Source of the DNA: Victivallales bacterium Lenti_02
GTDB taxonomy: Bacteria > Verrucomicrobiota > Lentisphaeria > Oligosphaerales > Lenti-02
Length of the DNA stretch: 5,279 bases
Assembly (NCBI GenBank): GCA_001603055.1
Contig: LVAZ01000431.1
Location: 1-5,279, forward strand
Direction of reading: 5' to 3'
A model generated the notes under the pieces. It was not told the DNA's origin and searched no databases. It saw only the letters and a program-made list of their open reading frames with translations. Each line of letters opens with the position of its first letter. Positions within the stretch are counted from its first letter, which is position 1. Of the stretch, positions 1 to 5,279 are shown one piece after another. The translations under genes were made by a program, and so were the position numbers.

Positions 1-640
1 CCCCCAGGGTCGAGGGCGCCTGCGGTCCCAGCGGGCAGCCGGTCATACCGAGAAACAGATACTCGCCGAAGCCGCGGACATCGGCGGCGGCTCCCGCCGG
101 GCCGGTGGTGTCCTCGCCCGCCAGAATCCCGCGCAGACCGGGGGCGAGCAGCTTCACCCGGTGCTGGGGGGTGAGCAGGGCCTCGTCGAGCCAATTCCCG
201 CCCCAGTTCAGACCGAGGTCGCGGAACCCGTGGGCGGCGCGCAACCCCTCCCAGACCTGACGCCCGCGCAGGCGCACCGTATCCTCGGGCAGGCAGCCGC
301 CGTGATTGCGCAATTCCTCCGCCAGACTCAGGGCCCGCCCGCGCGGTCCCTCGATGTACTCCTGGGCGAAATACGCGATTCCCCCTTCCAGGCCCGACTC
401 GAAGACGCGGGCCACATGGGGATGTTCGAGCGCGGCCAGCTCGCCCGCCCGGAGCAGAAAGCGCCGCACCCGGTCCTCGGGCACGTCCTCATGGACGATA
501 TCGAGCACCACCACTCGCTGCGTGCTCGACGAACGGGCCAGATAGGCATCCCATACCCGTCCCTCGGCCAGACGGCGGACGATCCGGTATCCCCCGAGGA
601 AAACCCCCTCGGCCAATGCTGCGCGCGTGCTGCTGCCCAT
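1..640 (-). CDS. Pseudokinase-domain protein, partial (3' end outside window)
   Basis: This reading frame stays open from an ATG at 640 to the left edge (213 codons visible). The product has the protein kinase fold pattern of bacterial PknB-like (Hanks-type) kinases. Residues 14-30 (FLGGYRIVRRLAEG...) resemble the glycine-loop strand, 60-80 (FLLRAGELAALEHPHVARVF) the alpha-C/strand-4 region, and 155-169 (LLTPQHRVKLLAPGL) the catalytic-loop end and DFG region. The catalytic residues are gone: the ATP-binding Lys of VAIK aligns with Asp47, the HRD motif reads W-G-G (146-148), the metal-binding Asn aligns with Glu153, and DFG is A-P-G (166-168). I therefore call a pseudokinase, unlikely to transfer phosphate. 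It starts 7 bases after the stop of the upstream pseudokinase gene, which it resembles, so the two are co-transcribed and probably act together. Whatever follows the kinase-like domain (membrane span, outer domain) lies outside the window. The fold call is fairly secure; the role is unknown. Confidence 0.8.
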   Translation of the reverse strand, partial: MGSSTRAALAEGVFLGGYRIVRRLAEGRVWDAYLARSSSTQRVVVLDIVHEDVPEDRVRRFLLRAGELAALEHPHVARVFESGLEGGIAYFAQEYIEGPRGRALSLAEELRNHGGCLPEDTVRLRGRQVWEGLRAAHGFRDLGLNWGGNWLDEALLTPQHRVKLLAPGLRGILAGEDTTGPAGAAADVRGFGEYLFLGMTGCPLGPQAPSTLG

Positions 641-645
641 GTCTG

Positions 646-649
646 TCCT
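646..649 (-). promoter_or_regulatory. Ribosome binding site overlapping the upstream stop codon
   Basis: Read on the minus strand, the junction is TAGGACAGACATG. The AGGA sits 5 bases before the ATG at 640 and shares its first two bases with the TAG stop of the 836-residue gene. This fixes the start of the second pseudokinase gene and suggests translational coupling. Confidence 0.6.
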
Positions 650-3158
650 ATTCGATCGGCATGAAGCCTTCGATGGAATGGCCCTGCTTGCTGATTTCGT
701 TGAACTCGGCCTCGTCCACCGAACGCAGCCGCAGATTGTCGAACCGATAGACCCCCAGCGGCCACATGGCATAGGCTTTCAGGAGCAGCACCTCGGGCCG
801 GAAACGGGGCTCGTCGGGCAGCTTGAAGGCCATGCGGTAATGCTCCCAGATGTTCGCGTCGCGGTTGCGGCAGACCAGGCTGTGGCGGTAGACCATCAGA
901 TAGTCCCCGAGCCGCGCCCGCCGCCGCTGCGCGTCGGTGCCGAACTGCTCCGAAAAGGCGGGGCCGTCCGGATGGGGCGTATGGAACCACGAACTGCGCC
1001 CCGCATCCTTCTGCGGATCGAATTTCTGGAAACCCCGGACAAAGACCTGCGGGTAGAACAGCGGGGTGGATTTCTCCGGCCCCAAACAGTCCACCTCGAC
1101 GACGAAATACTGGTCACCCGGCGCGACCGGGACCGGCTTGGCGAAGGCCCACACGCCCTCATGCGCCCCCACCGTCTCGTACTGGCCCCCCTTCGAGCGC
1201 TGGAAGTCCTTCGCGGCGTTCGGATCGATGGGACCAGTGGTGAGGCTTTCGTTCATGCCCAGGCCCTCGACCTTGGCGATTTCCTGGATGAAGCGCTGCT
1301 TGTCCACCTGCAAGACCCCGGTGTCGAATTCAAGGCACCGGCCCGGCTTGCCCTGGGTGGACCATTTGGCGGTGAGGCCGTCGAGGATGCTCCAGCCCTC
1401 GGGCTGACCGCCCGCGCCTCGTTCCAGATCGCCGTTCACCACCAGCTCGCCCACGCTGCGCGGTCCCGTGGCGGCGGCGATGACCGGGGCCTTCTCGCCC
1501 GCCTCCATGGCGGCGTCCTTGAGGGCGGCGTTGAGTTCGGTCCGGGCCTTCTGCCAGGCGGCGGCGGATTCGTCGAACCGTTCCTCGTCGGCGAGGGTTC
1601 CCGCCTCCGCCACCAGCCGTTGCAGGCGTTCGCGCCGGTCGCGGGGCAGCGCCGCCAGCAATTCCGCGTCGGCGTATTCGTTGGCGGCATCGTAGGCCTT
1701 GCGCTCCACCTCGACCTTGGCCCGCCCCCTGCCCCGCCGCGCCGCGTCCGCGAAGACCTGCCGGGCCTCCTCGCGGAGTTTCCGGGACGTGGGATAGTCG
1801 CCCTCGTCAAAGGCCACGCGGCCCTCCTGACGGCGGGCCAGGCCCAGTTCCCAGTCGTCCTTGGCATAGAGCGCCGCCCGGGCGTCCTCGGCCGCGTCGT
1901 GCGCGTCCTCCACCTCGTCCTTCAAGCGCAGGGCCACCTGCCGGTCGTCCCCCCGCGCGAGCAGCGCCTCGGCGGCGGCCGCGAATTCTCCGTAGCGGGT
2001 CTCGGCGGCGGCGAAATCCATCCCGGAATAGGCCCCCACTGCCAGCCGGTACTGCTCGCCCAGCCGAGCCACCTCGGGCACCAGCGAAGGCACCGCCTCC
2101 AGTTGGCGGACCTGCCCCCACAGACGGTCGGCCTTGTCCTTCACCGCGCCCACCCGCGCCATGCCCGCCTCCGTGTCCAAATCCCCGAGCAGTTTGAGGG
2201 CGCGCGCATTGCGCGCATCCTGCGCGATCACCCGGTCGAGAAACCGCCGGGCCAGTTCCGGTTCGGCCTTGGCGATGGCCCGTTCGGCGGCGGCCAGATT
2301 CTGTTCGAGCTGGGCCTGATCCGCCGCCGGCATGGCGGTTTTCTCGGGCATCTTCGGCGTCGTCGCCACCGGCGGGGCCGGTTTCCGGAGCAGAACCGCC
2401 ACGCCAATCCCGATGCCGACGGCGAGAACCACCAGAATCGCCGCCAGCGCCGCCAGTCCTTTCCGGCCCCGGCTGGCCTCGGCCTGATCGAAGGCGGCCA
2501 GCACCTCGCGGGCGCTGCCGAAGCCACCCGGCGTGCCCGCCGCGCGGCATCCCTCGACCACCTTCTGCCAGCGGCCCCCGCCCCCGGTCGTCGCCGCCAC
2601 CACCTGCCCCAAAGCCCGGATGTCGCCCGCCACCGAAGCCTCCCCGGCCAGGGCGGAAAAGCCGTAATCGAGCAGGCGCGGATGCCCCTGCTTGGTCAGG
2701 GCGACGGTGCGCGGGGACAGGGACCCGTGGCACCTGCCGGTCCCCCGGAAACCATGTCCGTAGGCCAAAGCGTCCACCAGCGAGCGCAGCAGCGGCTCGG
2801 CCACCTCCTCGGCCAGCGCGCCGCCGCGCTTGGCCAACTCGTCCGCCAGACTCGTCTCGCCGCCGCCGATACCCTCGACATACTCGCCGGGAACCAGAAC
2901 CTGCCCCCGGTCCTCCGCCGGCGGCTCGATCCGGGCGATGGCCGCATGCTCGAGGTTGGCCAAGGCCTGGAGTTCCTCGACCAAACCGGGCCGGACCGCG
3001 CTCGGGCCGACCACGGTCAGCACCCCGTTGCGGCGAGTCTGGTTGTTGCGCACCAGATACTTCTCGCCCAGCGCGTTGCGCCCGAGCGGCTCCAGCACAC
3101 GGTAGGCACCGATGAACGCGCCCTGGGCCAGGGAGAAACCTTGGGAACCGGTCGCCAT
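648..3158 (-). CDS. Membrane-anchored pseudokinase with helical region and C-terminal jelly-roll domain
   Basis: This 836-residue protein appears to have four parts. (1) Residues 15-225 resemble a Hanks-type kinase domain: IGAYRVLEPLG at the glycine loop, LANLEHAAIARIE after alpha-C, HGSLSPRTV (144-152) in place of HRDLKPENI, DYG (164-166) in place of DFG, and DIRALG (179-184) as the helix-F motif. The catalytic Asp is Ser146, the metal-binding Asn is Thr151, the VAIK Lys is absent, and almost no activation segment separates DYG from helix F. It is therefore probably catalytically dead. (2) Residues 234-257 form one hydrophobic membrane span preceded by RGRK, which suggests a cytoplasmic N-terminus. 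(3) Residues 275-555 are Ala/Glu/Arg-rich helices with TPR-like turns (for example AFDEGDYPTSRKLREEA). (4) Residues 572-812 begin VNGDLERGAGGQPEGW and end FDNLRLR, the edge-strand pattern of CBM_4_9/galactose-binding-like jelly rolls. The ATG at 3158 has a good ribosome site. The domains suggest an outside-in sensor or envelope scaffold, which is inference. Confidence 0.87.
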   Translation of the reverse strand: MATGSQGFSLAQGAFIGAYRVLEPLGRNALGEKYLVRNNQTRRNGVLTVVGPSAVRPGLVEELQALANLEHAAIARIEPPAEDRGQVLVPGEYVEGIGGGETSLADELAKRGGALAEEVAEPLLRSLVDALAYGHGFRGTGRCHGSLSPRTVALTKQGHPRLLDYGFSALAGEASVAGDIRALGQVVAATTGGGGRWQKVVEGCRAAGTPGGFGSAREVLAAFDQAEASRGRKGLAALAAILVVLAVGIGIGVAVLLRKPAPPVATTPKMPEKTAMPAADQAQLEQNLAAAERAIAKAEPELARRFLDRVIAQDARNARALKLLGDLDTEAGMARVGAVKDKADRLWGQVRQLEAVPSLVPEVARLGEQYRLAVGAYSGMDFAAAETRYGEFAAAAEALLARGDDRQVALRLKDEVEDAHDAAEDARAALYAKDDWELGLARRQEGRVAFDEGDYPTSRKLREEARQVFADAARRGRGRAKVEVERKAYDAANEYADAELLAALPRDRRERLQRLVAEAGTLADEERFDESAAAWQKARTELNAALKDAAMEAGEKAPVIAAATGPRSVGELVVNGDLERGAGGQPEGWSILDGLTAKWSTQGKPGRCLEFDTGVLQVDKQRFIQEIAKVEGLGMNESLTTGPIDPNAAKDFQRSKGGQYETVGAHEGVWAFAKPVPVAPGDQYFVVEVDCLGPEKSTPLFYPQVFVRGFQKFDPQKDAGRSSWFHTPHPDGPAFSEQFGTDAQRRRARLGDYLMVYRHSLVCRNRDANIWEHYRMAFKLPDEPRFRPEVLLLKAYAMWPLGVYRFDNLRLRSVDEAEFNEISKQGHSIEGFMPIE

Positions 3159-3164
3159 ATTCGT

Positions 3165-3168
3165 CTCC
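3165..3168 (-). promoter_or_regulatory. Ribosome binding site of the membrane pseudokinase gene
   Basis: On the minus strand the sequence CGGAGACGAATATG places GGAG 6 bases before the ATG at 3158. No upstream in-frame alternative has a comparable site, so it supports this start. Confidence 0.6.
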
Positions 3169-3173
3169 GAACG

Positions 3174-3223
3174 GGTGGCACACTAAGCCGGAATCGGGGT
3201 TCGACCCCGTAATCTGTGCCGCC
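3174..3223. repeat. Nested inverted repeat in the divergent intergenic gap
   Basis: The outer arms are GGTGGCACA (3174-3182) and TGTGCCGCC (3215-3223): nine pairs including one G-T wobble in the plus-strand RNA (an A-C mismatch in the minus-strand RNA). Inside sits a second perfect stem, CGGGG (3195-3199) and CCCCG (3205-3209), around a TTCGA loop. It lies between the divergent pseudokinase and nitroreductase genes, close upstream of the ribosome site of the former. It could be a leader-RNA structure of the minus-strand operon or a regulator binding site. No T-tract follows on either strand, so it is not a standard terminator. The GGTTCGA core resembles a tRNA T-arm but cannot form one. Function unknown. 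Confidence 0.5.
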
Positions 3224-3262
3224 ATCGGGCAAACCTCAAGTCCCCCGCTCCGCGCCGACGGC

Positions 3263-3292
3263 TTGACGGGGTTGCCCGGCCATGTCTATTTG
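3263..3292 (+). promoter_or_regulatory. Possible sigma-70-like promoter of the nitroreductase gene
   Basis: TTGACG (3263-3268) matches five of six bases of the -35 consensus. The best -10 candidate 18 bases later is TATTTG (3287-3292), only a 3/6 match but in the one locally AT-richer patch. Transcription would then start about 10-15 bases before the GGAGG ribosome site. The -10 match is weak and the taxon's sigma-factor preferences are unknown, so this is a tentative call. Confidence 0.3.
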
Positions 3293-3310
3293 GCGTTATC
3301 AATCGGTTGC

Positions 3311-3315
3311 GGAGG
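3311..3315 (+). promoter_or_regulatory. Strong ribosome binding site deciding the nitroreductase start
   Basis: A perfect GGAGG ends 7 bases before the ATG at 3323. It decides for this ATG over the in-frame TTG at 3263, which has no such site and would place the ribosome site within the coding sequence. Confidence 0.75.
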
Positions 3316-3322
3316 CATCGCC

Positions 3323-4090
<768 letters not shown>

Positions 4091-4129
4091 CAGCCGGGAA
4101 CGAGGGCGCGGGAACCTGCGGGGGGCACC

Positions 4130-4169
4130 GGGGGTCACTTGGGAAACGTGTTTCCCGAAGTTCACCCCC
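4130..4169. repeat. Long imperfect inverted repeat upstream of the SOD gene
   Basis: Three stacked arms pair in order: GGGGGT (4130-4135) with ACCCCC (4164-4169), ACTT (4137-4140) with AAGT (4158-4161), and GGGAAAC (4141-4147) with GTTTCCC (4150-4156). Only a 1x2 internal loop and one bulged G interrupt about 17 pairs. In RNA it would be a strong hairpin ending 10 bases before the SOD ribosome site. There is no T-tract, so a simple intrinsic terminator is unlikely. The central GGGAAAC-GT-GTTTCCC is also the size and symmetry of a dimeric repressor operator. Two direct copies of CGGGAAC (4095-4101 and 4109-4115) lie just upstream. The rest of the 100-base gap shows no clear promoter. Confidence 0.6.
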
Positions 4170-4179
4170 TCCGAACCGC

Positions 4180-4184
4180 AGGAG
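4180..4184 (+). promoter_or_regulatory. Ribosome binding site of the SOD gene
   Basis: AGGAG lies 6 bases before the ATG at 4191 and marks the true start of the exported SOD. The same frame is open far upstream, but that stretch is a shadow of the nitroreductase gene. Confidence 0.75.
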
Positions 4185-4190
4185 TTCATC

Positions 4191-4865
4191 ATGAAAACCT
4201 TGTTTGCCATATTTGCCGTCGCCCTGGTCGCTGTCCAAGCGCGGGGGCAGGAGACACCCTGGCCCTTCCCCGAACTGCCCTATGCCTTCGCGGCGCTTGA
4301 ACCGCACATCGACGCGCGGACCATGGAAATCCACTACACCCGCCATCACCGGGGCTACTTCAACAATCTGGTGAAGGCGACGGCAGGGACGCCGCTCGCC
4401 CAGGAATCGCTGGAAACGATTCTGGCGAAAATCAGCACCCTGTCGGCGGCGGTACGCAACAACGCGGGCGGGCACTACAACCACACCCTGTTCTGGCAGG
4501 TCATGTCGCCCACCGGCGGCGGCGAACCGGAAGGCAAGCTGGCCGAGGCGATCAATGCCGCGTTCGGTTCCTTCGCGGAATTCCGGAAACAGTTCAGCCA
4601 GGCGGCGCTGACCCAGTTCGGCAGCGGCTGGGCCTGGCTGTGCGTGGCCGAGGACGGCTCGCTCTTCGTCTCCGCGACCCCGAATCAGGACAATCCCCTG
4701 ATGGACGTGGTGGAACGGCGCGGCACGCCGATCCTCGGACTCGATGTCTGGGAACATGCGTACTATCTGAAGTACCAGAACCAGCGCGGCAGTTACATCG
4801 AGGCGTTCTGGAACGTGGTGGACTGGCCCGCAGTGGCCGCCCGTTTCGCCGCCACGCAAAAGTAA
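4191..4865 (+). CDS. sodA: Exported Mn-type (Fe/Mn family) superoxide dismutase
   Basis: This 224-residue enzyme converts superoxide to oxygen and hydrogen peroxide. All four metal ligands of the Fe/Mn SOD family are present: His48 (EIHYTRHH), His98 (HYNHTLFW), Asp185 and His189 (GLDVWEHAYYLKY). The residues that separate the subtypes favour manganese: GGH at 93-95 where iron enzymes carry Gln-containing AAQ, and Gln166 in PNQDNPL where iron enzymes have Ala/Gly. Cambialistic metal use cannot be excluded. The order of segments matches E. coli SodA throughout, up to the final FWNVVDWPAVAARFAA. Unlike the cytoplasmic family members it has an N-terminal signal peptide (MKTLFAIFAVALVAVQA), likely cleaved after Ala17, leaving a mature chain of normal size (about 207 residues) in the periplasm or outside. 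There is no lipobox Cys. It follows the nitroreductase gene by 100 bases with a large inverted repeat between. The enzyme call is secure; the symbol rests on the Mn-type residues. Confidence 0.96.
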   Translation: MKTLFAIFAVALVAVQARGQETPWPFPELPYAFAALEPHIDARTMEIHYTRHHRGYFNNLVKATAGTPLAQESLETILAKISTLSAAVRNNAGGHYNHTLFWQVMSPTGGGEPEGKLAEAINAAFGSFAEFRKQFSQAALTQFGSGWAWLCVAEDGSLFVSATPNQDNPLMDVVERRGTPILGLDVWEHAYYLKYQNQRGSYIEAFWNVVDWPAVAARFAATQK

Positions 4866-4900
4866 CCGGAAACTCACGCCGGGCGAACACCCGGTTCCGG
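4866..4900. repeat. Inverted repeat directly after the SOD stop codon, possible transcript 3' end
   Basis: The outer arms CCGGAA (4866-4871) and TTCCGG (4895-4900) enclose an inner stem CCGGG (4879-4883) with CCCGG (4890-4894) around a 6-base loop. It starts at the first base after the SOD stop. The position suits a 3'-end structure or weak terminator of the SOD transcript, but no T-run follows, so termination would need Rho or the element only protects the 3' end. Confidence 0.45.
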
Positions 4901-4902
4901 AA

Positions 4903-4944
4903 AGCCATTGTCCGGTGCTTTACATTGATGCACCGGCAATGGCT
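4903..4944. repeat. Near-perfect 15-bp inverted repeat between SOD and alkaline phosphatase genes
   Basis: The left arm AGCCATTG-T-CCGGTGC (4903-4918) pairs with GCACCGGCAATGGCT (4930-4944) over 15 bases, broken only by the unpaired T at 4911. The loop is 11 bases, TTTACATTGAT. No T-tract follows. The right arm's GGCT (4941-4944) can alternatively pair with AGCC at 4951-4954, a small hairpin that excludes the outer end of the large one. Candidate roles are a leader switch for the phosphatase gene, a terminator helped by Rho, a regulator site, or a dispersed palindromic repeat. The sequence alone does not decide. Confidence 0.65.
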
Positions 4945-4972
4945 GGTGACAGCCTGTGATATTTTCCCCTCC

Positions 4973-4977
4973 AGAGG
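4973..4977 (+). promoter_or_regulatory. Ribosome binding site supporting the GTG start of the phosphatase
   Basis: AGAGG lies 6 bases before GTG at 4984. The frame has a TGA at 4957-4959 and no ATG between it and 4984, so GTG is the only plausible start that keeps the complete signal peptide. Confidence 0.55.
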
Positions 4978-4983
4978 TTCGAC

Positions 4984-5279
4984 GTGAAAAAACTGTTATT
5001 CTGGTTGTTGTTTCTGGTAGTCTCCCCGCTCCCGGTCTTCGCCCAGGCGGGCGATCTGCCAGTCAAATACGTGTTTCTACTGATTGGCGACGGGCTGGGG
5101 AACGCGCAGCGGCGTCTGCCGGAGCTGGCGACCGGCGAGAGCCTGCTGATGAACCGGCTCCCCGTGAACGCCGCGACGCAGACGGAAGCGGCCAACCACG
5201 CCATCACCGACTCCGCCGCCGCCGGCACCGCCCTGGCGGCCGGCATCAAAACCAACAACGGCGCAGTGGGCCTCGATCC
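4984..5279 (+). CDS. Exported alkaline phosphatase, partial (3' end outside window)
   Basis: The gene begins with GTG and runs off the right edge; 98 codons are visible. The product is the N-terminus of a PhoA-superfamily alkaline phosphatase, which hydrolyses phosphomonoesters outside the cytoplasm using a phosphoserine intermediate and bound metal ions. Residues 1-20 are a classic signal peptide: KK, then a hydrophobic core, then SPLPVFA with likely cleavage after Ala20; there is no lipobox Cys. The first strand YVFLLIGDGLGNAQ (29-42) carries the metal ligand Asp36. ITDSAAAGTALAAG (74-87) holds the nucleophile Ser77 in the family's TDSA motif, followed by KTNNGAVG, also conserved. The distance of about 41 residues between the Asp and the Ser is short but falls within the smaller bacterial members. 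Arg and the later metal ligands lie beyond the window. It follows the SOD gene by 118 bases with two inverted repeats in the gap. Family assignment is firm; subclass and symbol cannot be settled from this fragment. Confidence 0.92.
   Translation, partial: MKKLLFWLLFLVVSPLPVFAQAGDLPVKYVFLLIGDGLGNAQRRLPELATGESLLMNRLPVNAATQTEAANHAITDSAAAGTALAAGIKTNNGAVGLD

Noticed and set aside
627..3212. Long plus-strand open frame (861 codons) opposite the membrane pseudokinase gene
   Set aside because: Its translation is His/Arg/Gly/Pro-rich with no recognisable domain. The opposite strand has a coherent kinase-like, membrane and jelly-roll protein with a good ribosome site. Long antisense frames are expected at this GC content.
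3174..3224. tRNA gene or remnant suggested by GGGGTTCGACCCC followed by GCCGCCA
   Set aside because: With T54 placed at the TTCGA, the T-stem positions do not pair beyond two bases, and the outer stem encloses only about 50 bases with no D-arm or anticodon arm.
3263..3322. TTG at 3263 as the start of the nitroreductase
   Set aside because: The ATG at 3323 has a perfect GGAGG at correct spacing, and family similarity starts only after it. TTGACG at 3263 fits a -35 element better.

Overview
The window is GC-rich (roughly two thirds G+C by eye) with short intergenic gaps and ordinary Shine-Dalgarno sites, so it is bacterial chromosomal DNA. Exported proteins, a membrane-anchored kinase-like protein with a jelly-roll outer domain, and strong GC-driven codon use would fit the PVC superphylum (Verrucomicrobiota, Lentisphaerota, Planctomycetota) or a similar Gram-negative lineage. 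That placement is inference; no marker gene here fixes the taxon.

Layout. The left 60% (1-3158) is a minus-strand operon of two kinase-fold genes. The first gene (3158 to 648) encodes an 836-residue protein with an N-terminal pseudokinase domain, one membrane span, a long helical TPR-like region and a C-terminal carbohydrate-binding-like jelly roll. Seven bases downstream a second gene begins at 640 and runs off the left edge; its 213 visible residues are another, even more degenerate pseudokinase domain. A 164-base divergent gap (3159-3322) with an inverted repeat separates this operon from three plus-strand genes: a SagB/ThcOx-type nitroreductase (3323-4090), an exported Mn-type superoxide dismutase (4191-4865), and the start of an exported alkaline phosphatase that begins with GTG at 4984 and leaves the window at 5279.

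How the parts may work together. The two pseudokinases are adjacent, translationally close, and look like diverged paralogues, so they probably form one signalling or scaffolding unit whose jelly roll faces the periplasm or cell surface. The plus-strand genes are a flavin oxidoreductase, an extracytoplasmic antioxidant enzyme and an extracytoplasmic phosphatase. They share a direction, but 100- and 118-base gaps with strong inverted repeats separate them, so they may be separate or attenuated transcription units rather than one tight operon.

The most notable points are the paired pseudokinases lacking catalytic residues, the signal peptide on a Mn-type SOD, and long inverted repeats in every intergenic gap of more than 10 bases, especially the 15-bp near-perfect stem at 4903-4944 ahead of the phosphatase gene.
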